Shown one piece after another: positions 26,939-35,324 of a stretch of 64,000 bases of DNA. The notes under the pieces are model-generated. The model was not told where the DNA came from and searched no databases. It saw nothing but the letters and a program-made list of their open reading frames with translations. Positions within the stretch are counted from its first letter, which is position 1; each line of letters begins with the position of its first letter. A program made the position numbers and the translations under genes. This stretch comes from Fibrisoma montanum (GTDB lineage: Bacteria > Bacteroidota > Bacteroidia > Cytophagales > Spirosomataceae). The stretch spans positions 1-64,000 of the forward strand of contig NZ_QXED01000011.1 of the NCBI RefSeq assembly GCF_003583365.1, read 5' to 3'.

Positions 26939-28402
26939 CTAGACGGCTACTGCTTCTTCCTGACGTACTGGCCGCGACACCGCCCATAAACCGAGATAGG
27001 TGAATAAGCCATTCAGGATCAGCCGCTCAAAACCGAACTGGTACCCATTGAACCAGGCAACTGAGTTGACGTTGACGATATAGGTCAGCACCGGCGATAC
27101 CAGGCAGATCCAGGGAACAAAACGATCTGTGACCGGCCGTTTGCTGAACAGTCCGAAGGCATACAGACCCAGCAGAGGGCCGTATGTGTACCCCGCCAGG
27201 TCGAATACGGCCGTGATGACGTCGCTGCTGTTCAGGCGGTTGAAGATGACGATAACAATCCAGAACAGCACCGAAAAACCGATGTGCACGTAGTGCTTGA
27301 TGCGGGCTCGTTCGGTTTCCGGTCGTTTTTCTACATTCATGAAATCCACGCAGAACGAGGTGGTGAGAGCCGTCAGGGCTGAATCTGAACTGGCGTAGGT
27401 AGCGGCCGTAATACCCAGCAGGAACGTAATGCCCACCACAACCCCGAAGTGGTTAAGCGCCAGCATGGGGTAAAGGTTGTCGGTTTTAGCCGGAATTGCG
27501 ATGCCCTTCGCATTGGCGTAGAGGTACAGCAAAGCACCAAGGCTCAGGAACAGGAAGTTCACAATGGTCAGCGTGATGGTAAACCAGAACATATTTTTCT
27601 GGGCTTCGCCAATGTTTTTGCAGGTCAGGTTTTTCTGCATCAGGTCCTGATCCAGGCCGGTCATCACAATGGCGATGAAAATGCCGGACAGAAACTGCTT
27701 GATAAAATTTTTGGGATCGTTGGCATCCCAGTAGAATATCTGCGAATACGGGCTGTCTCCGATGGCGGTCGACATTTCGCTAAAGCTGTAATTCAGTTCA
27801 CGGGCAATGAGGATGATCGTCAGCACCACGGCTGTGATCAGGAAGGTCGTTTGCAGCGTATCCGTTACGATAATGGTCTTTACCCCGCCTTTGAACGTAT
27901 AAAGCCAGATCAGCAGGATCGTGATGGCTACCGAGACTTCAAACGGTATGCCCAGCGGGCCAAAAATGGCGAGCTGCAACACGCCGGCCGCAACGTAGAG
28001 CCGCACCGCCGACCCAACCGTTCGGGCCAGAACGAAAAAGCCGGCACCGGTTTTATACGACCAGAAACCGAAGCGCTTTTCCAGGTAGCCGTAGATCGAA
28101 ATCAGGTTCATCCGGTAATACAGCGGCATCAGAACGGCCCCAATGACGTAGTATCCAATCATGTACCCCAGCACTACCTGAAAATACGAAAACCCCTTGG
28201 TACCGACGGCCCCCGGCACCGAGATGAACGTCACGCCCGACAGCGACGTACCGATCATAGCAAAGGCTACCAGGTACCAGGGCGACTGGCGGTTAGCCGT
28301 AAAAAAAGTGTTCGTATCGGCCCCCCGGGAGGTATAGTACGAAACGATGATCAGCATGCCGAAATAGGCAATCAGAATGGTAAGCGCGACGGTGCTATTC
28401 AT
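26939..28402 (-). CDS. Sodium:solute symporter (SSS family)
   Basis: 487 aa from the ATG at 28402; a TTG at 28417 is less likely. About 13 hydrophobic helices in the SSS (SLC5-like, LeuT-fold) order. The early conserved stretch WYLVAFAMIGTSLSGVTFISVPG (sodium-site region) and the later YASSDSALTALTTSFCVDF are present. The substrate cannot be told; relatives carry sugars, sialic acid or carboxylates. Monocistronic, with convergent neighbour on one side and divergent clpS on the other. Confidence 0.88.
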   Translation of the reverse strand: MNSTVALTILIAYFGMLIIVSYYTSRGADTNTFFTANRQSPWYLVAFAMIGTSLSGVTFISVPGAVGTKGFSYFQVVLGYMIGYYVIGAVLMPLYYRMNLISIYGYLEKRFGFWSYKTGAGFFVLARTVGSAVRLYVAAGVLQLAIFGPLGIPFEVSVAITILLIWLYTFKGGVKTIIVTDTLQTTFLITAVVLTIILIARELNYSFSEMSTAIGDSPYSQIFYWDANDPKNFIKQFLSGIFIAIVMTGLDQDLMQKNLTCKNIGEAQKNMFWFTITLTIVNFLFLSLGALLYLYANAKGIAIPAKTDNLYPMLALNHFGVVVGITFLLGITAATYASSDSALTALTTSFCVDFMNVEKRPETERARIKHYVHIGFSVLFWIVIVIFNRLNSSDVITAVFDLAGYTYGPLLGLYAFGLFSKRPVTDRFVPWICLVSPVLTYIVNVNSVAWFNGYQFGFERLILNGLFTYLGLWAVSRPVRQEEAVAV

Positions 28403-28483
28403 TTGGCGAACGGGCAACTTTTTAGCCCGGAATAAGGTTATTTCTACGTACCTGAGCCGCTTTTAGAAGCAGTCAAATTTCAG

Positions 28484-28491
28484 TAAATTTG
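28484..28491 (+). promoter_or_regulatory. Candidate -7 element for clpS
   Basis: TAAATTTG matches TAnnTTTG, 25 nt before the clpS ATG. The -33 region is weak (TTTT instead of TTG). Confidence 0.4.
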
Positions 28492-28516
28492 CTAAATAAA
28501 CACACTTTACCCGCTC

Positions 28517-28795
28517 ATGCAACCTTTTGAAGAAACCTCGGTGGATGTGCTCGACGAAGTCATCGAAACGGACGTCCATAACCTCGTGGTCTTCAATGAC
28601 GATGTGAACACCTTTGATCACGTGATTGAAACCCTGATTGACGTGTGTGGCCACACGCCCGAACAGGCCGAACAGTGTACGCTCCTGATCCATTTCAAAG
28701 GCAAGTGCAGCGTCAAGAACGGATCGTGGGAGGAACTGGTGCCCATGCGCAACGAAATCTGCCGGCGCGGTATCAGCGCGGAAGTGCTTAACTAA
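28517..28795 (+). CDS. clpS: ClpS adaptor of the Clp protease
   Basis: 92 aa. Adaptor that hands N-degron substrates to ClpA/ClpC. The core VVFNDDVNTFDHVIETLIDVCGHTPEQAEQCTLLIHFKGKC carries the NDD and H residues that grip the N-terminal residue of the client. The short acidic N-terminal tail is normal. A stem-loop and a 77-bp gap separate it from recR on the same strand. Confidence 0.95.
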   Translation: MQPFEETSVDVLDEVIETDVHNLVVFNDDVNTFDHVIETLIDVCGHTPEQAEQCTLLIHFKGKCSVKNGSWEELVPMRNEICRRGISAEVLN

Positions 28796-28808
28796 TTGTG
28801 AAGGAGTT

Positions 28809-28846
28809 AATTAGTGAATAGATGCCGACTCTGTAATTCACTAATT
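28809..28846. repeat. Stem-loop between clpS and recR
   Basis: AATTAGTGAAT (28809-28819) pairs perfectly with ATTCACTAATT (28836-28846). It is followed by ATTCACTCATTCGCTCATTC-like reiterated sequence up to the recR start. No U run, so it is not a standard terminator; similar reiterated text precedes tig. Confidence 0.45.
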
Positions 28847-28872
28847 GAACCATTCACTCATTCGCTCATTCA

Positions 28873-29484
28873 ATGGAGTATCCATCCAAACTTATAGAGG
28901 ACGCGGTGAACGAAGTGTCGAAGTTGCCGGGGATTGGGAAAAAAACCGCCCTGCGACTGGTGCTGCACCTGCTCAAACGCGACGAAGAACAAACCGAATC
29001 GCTGGCCAACGCGCTGAAGGCGGTGCGTTCGCAAACCAAATATTGCCAGAAGTGCCACAACCTGTCCGACCATGACCTGTGCAGTATCTGCGCGAGCCGC
29101 AAACGCGACGAATCGCTGATCTGCGTAGTCGAAGATACCCGCGACGTACTGGCCATTGAGAACACGGCCCAGTACAAAGGCCTGTATCACGTGCTGGGTG
29201 GTATTATCTCGCCGGTAGAAGGCGTGGGGCCCAGCGACCTGCAGATTGAATCGTTACTCACCCGCCTGCGTAGCCCGGAAGGCGAACAGGTGAAGGAGAT
29301 CATTCTGGCGATTAGCCCAACCATGGAGGGCGACACCACGGCGTTTTATCTGCAGAAGAAACTAAGGCCGTTTAATCTCCGTATCTCAACCATTGCCCGG
29401 GGTGTTCCGATTGGGGGAGACCTTGAATACGCCGACGAAGTAACGCTCGGCCGAAGCATACTGAGCCGCATCGCCTACGATTAA
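28873..29484 (+). CDS. recR: Recombination mediator RecR
   Basis: 203 aa, usual length. A helix-hairpin-helix (VSKLPGIGKKTALRLVLHLL), a four-cysteine zinc finger (CQKCHNLSDHDLCSIC) and a Toprim domain (ICVVEDTRDVLAIENT; LAISPTMEGDTTAFYL) are in order. It works with RecF/RecO to load RecA at single-strand gaps. Same strand as clpS; ends before a strong hairpin. Confidence 0.97.
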   Translation: MEYPSKLIEDAVNEVSKLPGIGKKTALRLVLHLLKRDEEQTESLANALKAVRSQTKYCQKCHNLSDHDLCSICASRKRDESLICVVEDTRDVLAIENTAQYKGLYHVLGGIISPVEGVGPSDLQIESLLTRLRSPEGEQVKEIILAISPTMEGDTTAFYLQKKLRPFNLRISTIARGVPIGGDLEYADEVTLGRSILSRIAYD

Positions 29485-29507
29485 CGCAGGCTTGCCATTG
29501 CTTTTTT

Positions 29508-29562
29508 GGCTATCCCCACCCGGGTAGACTTCTTGACGAAGTCTACCCGGGTGGGGATAGCC
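29508..29562 (+). terminator. Intrinsic terminator of recR
   Basis: Perfect 25-bp arms (29508-29532 and 29538-29562, GGCTATCCCCACCCGGGTAG and onward) with a 5-nt loop, followed by GTTTTATT. Confidence 0.85.
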
Positions 29563-29689
29563 GTTTTATTAACCCCCGGACAATCCATCATTCCATAAAA
29601 ACTCCTTTTCTTTGCGGAGACGCAAACATCGGCCGGACAGGACGGTTTTGCTAAGGAATGTAGTTTCATACCAAATCAACACACTCCGC

Positions 29690-30391
29690 ATGAATCGTTC
29701 CGAGTTTCTGAAACTGGCTTTCGGTGCATCCCTGGGCCTTACTACTCTTCGTTCGTATGGATTTGGCTCCTTCCAGGCCGAAGGGCCGTTCAAACTGGCT
29801 CCTCTGCCATTCGACGCGGGTGCGCTGGAGCCGCACATCGACAAAATGACGATGGAAATTCACCACGGTAAGCACCACAAAGCATACGTGGATAACCTCA
29901 ACAAAGCTGTTGCCGGTACTAAGTACGCATCGATGAGCATCGACGATCTGGTGAAGGGCATTGACAGCAGCACACCGGCGGCTATCCGCAACAACGGTGG
30001 GGGGCACTGGAACCACACGTTTTTCTGGAACAGTCTGTCGGCCAAAGGCGGTGGCGCACCGAAAGGCGCACTTGCCGAAGCGATCAACCGGAAGTACAAC
30101 TCATTCGACAACTTCAAGTCTGAATGGGCCAAAGCCGCCGGTGGCCGCTTTGGTTCGGGCTGGGTGTGGCTGATCAAAAACGGGAACGATGTAGAAATTA
30201 CGTCAACACCGAACCAGGACAATCCGCTGATGCAACTGGCCGAGAAAAAAGGCACTCCGCTGCTGGGACTCGACGTGTGGGAGCACGCCTACTACCTCAA
30301 GTATCAGAACCGGCGGCCCGATTACGTTACGGCTGCCTGGAATGTATACGACTGGGATAAGGTAGGACAGCTGTTCGCCAGTTCGAAATAA
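29690..30391 (+). CDS. Exported Fe/Mn superoxide dismutase
   Basis: 233 aa from the ATG at 29690. The metal ligands are present: His in [13 protein letters not shown], His in [11 protein letters not shown], Asp and His in [11 protein letters not shown]. Unlike the usual cytosolic enzyme it has a roughly 30-residue N-terminal leader ([24 protein letters not shown]) with a hydrophobic core, which resembles a signal peptide; no twin arginine. A periplasmic location is inferred. Iron or manganese use cannot be told by eye. Confidence 0.92.
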   Translation: MNRSEFLKLAFGASLGLTTLRSYGFGSFQAEGPFKLAPLPFDAGALEPHIDKMTMEIHHGKHHKAYVDNLNKAVAGTKYASMSIDDLVKGIDSSTPAAIRNNGGGHWNHTFFWNSLSAKGGGAPKGALAEAINRKYNSFDNFKSEWAKAAGGRFGSGWVWLIKNGNDVEITSTPNQDNPLMQLAEKKGTPLLGLDVWEHAYYLKYQNRRPDYVTAAWNVYDWDKVGQLFASSK

Positions 30392-30399
30392 GTGTTCAA

Positions 30400-30454
30400 T
30401 TTTCGATTTACAGGTTTCGGTGCCCGTTGCTGACCGAGACCTGTAAACCGAAAA
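30400..30454. terminator. Bidirectional hairpin between superoxide dismutase and histidine kinase genes
   Basis: 21-bp arms (30400-30420 and 30434-30454) pair at 19 positions with a 13-nt loop; the arms begin and end in TTTT/AAAA. It fills the gap between convergent stop codons. Confidence 0.75.
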
Positions 30455-32026
30455 CTAATCAAACTCCTGCTCCGGTACGTGCAGTGGAAGGTACACATGA
30501 AATGTAGTGCCCCGGCCCACTTCACTCTCGACCGTGATGGTTCCGCCGTGGTTTTCGACCACTCGTTTGCAGGTGGCCAGTCCTATACCTGATCCGGCAA
30601 ACTGCTGGCGACCGTGTAACCGGCTGAACAAACCAAAAATCTTCTCAAAGTCTTTCGGGTCAATACCGATGCCGTTGTCCTGCACGCTGACGGTAGCATA
30701 TTCCTGCGTACGGTCCAGAGCCGGGAATTCCGGCACATCGACCCCCCGGACCAGACCTCCGGAGAGCGTTACCTCCGGACGCGTGTCGGGCCGGTTAAAC
30801 TTCAGAGCGTTTACGATCAGGTTCTGAAACAACTGCCGCAATTGCGTTGGATCGCCCGGCACCATCGGGATCGTTGTGCCTACCTTCAGAATCGCCTGCC
30901 GTTCGTTGACCATTACTTCCAGATCAACCTGCAGGTCGTTCAGTAGGTCAATAAGGCTTACCAGTCGGTAGTTCGTTTGCAGGGATACGTCCGTCGGAGT
31001 TGTTAAACGGGCGTAGTCCAGCAGGTTCCGGATCAAGGTGTTCATCCGATCGGCCGCCGACTGCATCCGCCGGACGAGGTCCTGGCCGGCTTCGTCGAGC
31101 TGGCTCACGTACCGATCGGCCAGTATATCACCGAAGGACTTGATCTTACGCAGCGGTTCCTGCAAGTCGTGGGAGGCTACGTAGGCAAACTGTTCAAGGC
31201 TTTTGTTGGAGCGCTGCAGATCGTTGTTCATGCGCTGCAGCGTTTGTTGCTGACGATACTGCTCCGACACATTTCGGTATACACAGATACACATCAGAAT
31301 CTCGCCCTGTTCGTTCCGTACCGGGCCGACGTAACATTCACACCGCCACGCTCCCCAATGATCGCTGAACGAGTGTTGTTCGCCCTGAAGTGCCGACCCG
31401 ACGTAACGCTTCCAGTCAGACTTAAATTCGGGAATGATGGTGTCGAGGAGCGGCTTGCCAATCACATCCGAGGTTTGCTGGCTGCTGTATAGCCCGGGCA
31501 GACTGCCGTTGGCAAAAAGCACGTACTGATCCTGGTTAACGACCACTACACACATCCCCGGCACGGTTGTCGTCAACGTTTTGAAGAGAATAGCTTCGCT
31601 CTGAAGCGCGTGGGTGGCTTTTTTCAGGGGGGTAATATCCGTAAACGAAACAACAGCGCTCTGCCCATCGCCAACCGGTTCGATACATAAGTCGAACCAG
31701 TGATCTTTGTGGGTTCGGCTGATGCGGTAAAACAGTTCGGAACGGTGGGGCTGACCGGTGCTGATAACCTGATGGATGTCCTGCCAGAGCGTAGTGGGCT
31801 GCGTAACCGGAAACAGGTCAGCAGTCGTCTGATTGAGCATGTCCTGCCTTGTGATACCAATGATATCCTCAGCCCGCCGGTTAACCAGCCGTACCCGCAG
31901 GGTGTCAATCTGACCATCATCCCGGCGGTCAGCTTCGTAAATTATTATACCACTGGCTGATTGATCCAGGGCCACCTGCCAGAGCGAGTCAGACGGCCGG
32001 GAACGATCGCCAAGATCATTTTCCAT
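30455..32026 (-). CDS. PAS-domain sensor histidine kinase
   Basis: 523 aa from the ATG at 32026 (a TTG at 32041 is less likely). Two PAS domains (about 15-135 and 145-255) lack membrane helices, so the kinase is soluble. The phosphoacceptor is His286 in VASHDLQEPLRKI, and the ATP-binding domain shows LFQNLIVNALKFN, VQDNGIGID and GSGIGLATCKRVVENHGG. No response regulator is adjacent, so it is an orphan; this is the phytochrome-like HisKA group common in Cytophagales. The signal is unknown. Confidence 0.93.
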   Translation of the reverse strand: MENDLGDRSRPSDSLWQVALDQSASGIIIYEADRRDDGQIDTLRVRLVNRRAEDIIGITRQDMLNQTTADLFPVTQPTTLWQDIHQVISTGQPHRSELFYRISRTHKDHWFDLCIEPVGDGQSAVVSFTDITPLKKATHALQSEAILFKTLTTTVPGMCVVVVNQDQYVLFANGSLPGLYSSQQTSDVIGKPLLDTIIPEFKSDWKRYVGSALQGEQHSFSDHWGAWRCECYVGPVRNEQGEILMCICVYRNVSEQYRQQQTLQRMNNDLQRSNKSLEQFAYVASHDLQEPLRKIKSFGDILADRYVSQLDEAGQDLVRRMQSAADRMNTLIRNLLDYARLTTPTDVSLQTNYRLVSLIDLLNDLQVDLEVMVNERQAILKVGTTIPMVPGDPTQLRQLFQNLIVNALKFNRPDTRPEVTLSGGLVRGVDVPEFPALDRTQEYATVSVQDNGIGIDPKDFEKIFGLFSRLHGRQQFAGSGIGLATCKRVVENHGGTITVESEVGRGTTFHVYLPLHVPEQEFD

Positions 32027-32190
32027 ACTGTTGAGTACCAACTATACAAACTCCGTTTTGAACGGTTTAATGTAAACGGCCACAATCAGGGAGTTGTTTG
32101 AGCCGAGTCTTATAAGTTCAGCAGGCCGGTCGGCTGCGGGCAATCCGAGTGTTCAGTAATCTTTCGTAATTTTGTCCAAATTGTTGGTAT

Positions 32191-33165
32191 ATGACAGAGC
32201 AAGCAGTAGTTGAACAGCCTCTATACGACGAAATCCCATCGCTCGATCTGGCCGATTTTACGTCCGGCGATCCAGAGCGGAAGGCCTATTTCGTGCAGGA
32301 ATTGGGCCGGGCCTTTAATCAGATTGGCTTCGTGGCCATAAAAAATCACGGTCTGACGGAGGACATGACCCAGCGTCTATACGCATCCGTCAAAGAGTTC
32401 TTTTCCGCCCCGGATGCTGTTAAACAGAAATATGAACACCCCGAACTGAACGGTCAGCGTGGCTACGTCGGCAAGGGCAAAGAAACGGCCAAGGGGTTCA
32501 AGGTGGCCGATCTGAAGGAATTTTACCACATCGGGCAGCCCGAACCAGCCGGCGACATGCCGGCCAACGTGTTCCCGGACGAGTATCCGGCTTTTGCCGA
32601 GAACACCCTGTCGACGTACCGCACGCTCGAAAACGCGGGCCGGACGTTGCTGCGGGCCATCGCTTTGTACCTCGAACTACCCGAAGATTATTTTGAGGAT
32701 AAGGTGCAGAACGGCGACAGCATCCTGCGGGCGCTGCATTACTTCCCGCTCGATCCGAACGTAGTGCCGGACGGGGCTGTTCGGGCCGCTGCGCACGGGG
32801 ACATCAATCTTATTACGTTGCTGATGGGAGCCAGCGCCGATGGCCTTCAGGTGCTGCGTCGGGATGGGAAGTGGATTCCGATTACGGCGCTGCCCGACCA
32901 GGTCATCGTGAATGTAGGCGACATGCTCGACCGGCTGACCAACCACAAGCTGAAATCCACCATTCACCAGGTAGTGAATCCGCCCCGCGAACTGATGAAC
33001 ACCTCACGGTATTCCATTCCGTTCTTTATGCACCCGCGGGGCGATATGAACCTGACGTGTCTGGAGAGCTGCATTGATGCCGGGCATCCTAAGCTCTATA
33101 CCGACATGACGGCCGGTGAGTTTCTGGATGAGCGGCTTCGCGAACTGGGCCTGAAAAAAGCGTAA
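32191..33165 (+). CDS. 2-oxoglutarate/Fe(II) oxygenase, isopenicillin-N-synthase-like
   Basis: 324 aa. N-terminal IPNS-type domain (PSLDLADFTSGDPERKAYFVQELGRAFNQIGFVAIKNHG) and the double-stranded beta-helix with the iron triad in AAHGDINLITLLMG (HxD) and STIHQVVNP (His), plus RYSIPFF with the 2-oxoglutarate arginine. The substrate is unknown. A TAATTTTG box 16 nt before the ATG is a candidate -7 element, but no -33 TTG is seen. Confidence 0.9.
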   Translation: MTEQAVVEQPLYDEIPSLDLADFTSGDPERKAYFVQELGRAFNQIGFVAIKNHGLTEDMTQRLYASVKEFFSAPDAVKQKYEHPELNGQRGYVGKGKETAKGFKVADLKEFYHIGQPEPAGDMPANVFPDEYPAFAENTLSTYRTLENAGRTLLRAIALYLELPEDYFEDKVQNGDSILRALHYFPLDPNVVPDGAVRAAAHGDINLITLLMGASADGLQVLRRDGKWIPITALPDQVIVNVGDMLDRLTNHKLKSTIHQVVNPPRELMNTSRYSIPFFMHPRGDMNLTCLESCIDAGHPKLYTDMTAGEFLDERLRELGLKKA

Positions 33166-33184
33166 CCCATTGTTGGTAGTTGCC

Positions 33185-33223
33185 AAAAGGGCTATCGATT
33201 CTGTAGAAATTGGTAGCCCTTTT
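33185..33223 (+). terminator. Intrinsic terminator of the 2OG oxygenase gene
   Basis: Arms AAAAGGGCTA (33185-33194) and TAGCCCTTTT (33214-33223) with a 19-nt loop, followed by more T residues. Confidence 0.85.
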
Positions 33224-33332
33224 TTGTAAACTGACTCCAGATTTGATTATTTAGTAAAAAAGTAAAGCAATGTCGAGATAGACTGTTGAGTTTGTAGTTA
33301 ATTCAACTCAGCAAGTCACATCGGGTGTTGCT

Positions 33333-34571
33333 ATGTACAGACATCTCCTCCTTCGTTTACCAAACCGCATGCTTCCTAACCTGACGACGGTTAAGCCGGT
33401 GCGCCGAATCCGGTACATAATCTTCCTGAAGGATGTGCTGATTCTGTCGCTGACTACGTTCGGGGGGCCACAGGTGCATTTGGCGATGATGTTCGACCGG
33501 TTTGTGCGGCAGCGTCGGTACCTGACCGAGGAGGAACTGATGGAGCTTAATGCTCTGTGTCAGGTGTTACCCGGCCCTACGTCCACGCAGACCATTACGG
33601 CCCTGGGCTTCAAGATTGGTGGTCCGAATCTCGCTTATCTGACCTTACTGCTGTGGGTGCTGCCGGCCGTATCAATCATGACGGCCGCGGGGGTCGGTGT
33701 GTATTACCTCGAACAGAATCAGTTGTCGCTGCGTTTCGCCCGGTTTATTCAGCCGATGGCGGTTGGGTTTCTGATCGTAGCCGGATACCGGATTGGCCGG
33801 AAAGTGATCAAGAATCAGACGAGCCTGGTGCTGGCGGTGCTGGCCGCCCTGACGGCCTACGCGTTTCGATCACCTTACATGACACCGGTTGTGATTGTGG
33901 TAGGAGGTGTTACAACGGCCTTGACGTACCAGAAGCAGCAGCGCATGGACAAGATACCGCTCCGGGTCGAGTGGGCCAATTTCTTTCTGTGGCTGGGGGT
34001 GTTGGTTGGAGCCGCTACCCTTGGCGCTATCACGCAGTCGTTGCCCGTCCGTCTGTTCGAAAACTTTTACCGCAACGGCAGCCTCGTATTTGGCGGAGGG
34101 CAGGTTCTGACCCCCATGCTCTACAACGAGTTCGTGGCGTTTAAGCAGTACCTGACCCGGGAGGAGTTTCTGTCGGGCCTGGGGCTGGTACAGGCCGTTC
34201 CGGGGCCGGTGTTTGCCTTTGCGTCGTACATCGGGGCCTTATCCATGCGCGATGCAGGTGTGTACGGCCAGTTCTGGGGGAGCTGCGTGTCAACCGCCGG
34301 CATCTTTCTGCCCGGTACGTTTCTGATCTTCTTTGTATACCGTTTCTGGGATCAACTCAAGCGGTACCGCGTCGTTCGGGCGTCGCTGGAAGGGATCAAT
34401 GCCGCCAGTACGGGGCTCACCGCGGCTGCGGCTCTGGTGCTGTTTGAGCCGATGGTGCCGCACTGGCCTTCCGTGATGATCGTTATCTGCACCATCGTTC
34501 TGCAGGAATTTACCCGCGTTCCGCCTTTCCTGCTAATCATCGGCGGCCTGGTCGCTGGCGTTGTCTTCTAA
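33333..34571 (+). CDS. chrA: Chromate transporter (CHR family)
   Basis: 412 aa with two tandem chromate-transporter halves: FGGPQVHLAMM...LNALCQVLPGPTSTQ in the first, FGGGQVLTPMLYNEF...GLVQAVPGPVFAFASYIG in the second, the long-chain CHR pattern. About ten membrane helices. ATG at 33333 may be replaced by the ATG at 33369, which begins nearer to the conserved part. Chromate or sulfate export is the expected role. It is alone; no chrB regulator adjacent. Confidence 0.92.
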   Translation: MYRHLLLRLPNRMLPNLTTVKPVRRIRYIIFLKDVLILSLTTFGGPQVHLAMMFDRFVRQRRYLTEEELMELNALCQVLPGPTSTQTITALGFKIGGPNLAYLTLLLWVLPAVSIMTAAGVGVYYLEQNQLSLRFARFIQPMAVGFLIVAGYRIGRKVIKNQTSLVLAVLAALTAYAFRSPYMTPVVIVVGGVTTALTYQKQQRMDKIPLRVEWANFFLWLGVLVGAATLGAITQSLPVRLFENFYRNGSLVFGGGQVLTPMLYNEFVAFKQYLTREEFLSGLGLVQAVPGPVFAFASYIGALSMRDAGVYGQFWGSCVSTAGIFLPGTFLIFFVYRFWDQLKRYRVVRASLEGINAASTGLTAAAALVLFEPMVPHWPSVMIVICTIVLQEFTRVPPFLLIIGGLVAGVVF

Positions 34572-34668
34572 GGATAGGGTATCCTAAAATGTGTTAAAAG
34601 ATACATATTGATTCGAACCGAATCCGGCTACACCTGTATCTTGCCCATGAACCAATTTTGATAACTCA

Positions 34669-35235
34669 ATGAAAAGCTTTTCAATTCTTTTCCTGATCGG
34701 TTTAGGTTTGACTGCTCAGGCGCAATCAGTAACCGATACCCAACAGCAAACGTTGTTGGGCCAGGGACGCGTGATAGTGGGACTCGGCACCGGTTTTGGT
34801 TATGCAGGCTACATCGGCAACTCGTACCATGTTGCACCGCGAATCCAGTATTTTCTTAAAGATGGCTGGTCGGTAGCGCTGGATGCCCGTTACGATGCTA
34901 ATGATGGTTCACAGACAGAGTTTTGGGGTGCCGGATTGTCTACCCGGTACTATTTTTTGAGAGGGCAGCGGTTTGCCTTGTTCGGGCAGGCTGGAGCCAT
35001 GTACGGACGTACCAAGTATTATACCGATTACGCCGGTTCCAACCCCCAGCAATTTGTATCCCCGCAATTTGCGAACACGTTTCAGACGCACGCGGGCTTA
35101 GGTATTCATTACCGGCTCGGCAAGCGCTGGTCGCTGGAAGGGCTTGCGGAACGTACGCTTTCCAATAGTGGCCGCCCCTCGCTCGATGCCAGTTTATGGC
35201 GGACAAGCATTGGGGTCAACTTCCGAATCAGATAA
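34669..35235 (+). CDS. Outer-membrane beta-barrel protein
   Basis: 188 aa. Signal peptide MKSFSILFLIGLGLTAQAQS, then about eight amphipathic strands rich in Tyr, Gly and Arg (FGYAGYIGNSYHVAPRIQYFLKDGWSVALDARYD; YYFLRGQRFALFGQAGAMYG), ending in RTSIGVNFRIR with a terminal aromatic/basic strand. Small OmpW/OmpX-like porin fold. No specific role can be read. Confidence 0.75.
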   Translation: MKSFSILFLIGLGLTAQAQSVTDTQQQTLLGQGRVIVGLGTGFGYAGYIGNSYHVAPRIQYFLKDGWSVALDARYDANDGSQTEFWGAGLSTRYYFLRGQRFALFGQAGAMYGRTKYYTDYAGSNPQQFVSPQFANTFQTHAGLGIHYRLGKRWSLEGLAERTLSNSGRPSLDASLWRTSIGVNFRIR

Positions 35236-35267
35236 ACGATACGTTCGTTTTGGAGGGATATTCTTAT

Positions 35268-35321
35268 CCGTTGATCCAAGGTCTGAAGCCGGTCGACCGG
35301 CTTCAGACCTTGGATCAACGG
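35268..35321. terminator. 54-bp perfect palindrome between convergent genes
   Basis: CCGTTGATCCAAGGTCTGAA and onward is self-complementary over all 54 bp, with no loop and no mismatch, centred on GGTCGACC. It is followed by GTTTTAAAG on the plus side. It fills the gap between the barrel gene and the coiled-coil gene. Confidence 0.8.
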
Positions 35322-35324
35322 GTT

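Noticed and set aside
28618-28637. ATCACGTGAT text in clpS as a possible parS
   Set aside because: Only the CACGTG core fits; the outer TGTTn/nAACA parts of parS are missing. No full parS was found by eye in this window.
34571-34586. AGGATA-GGG-TATCCT after the chromate transporter gene
   Set aside because: A 6-bp stem with no U run; too weak to call a terminator.
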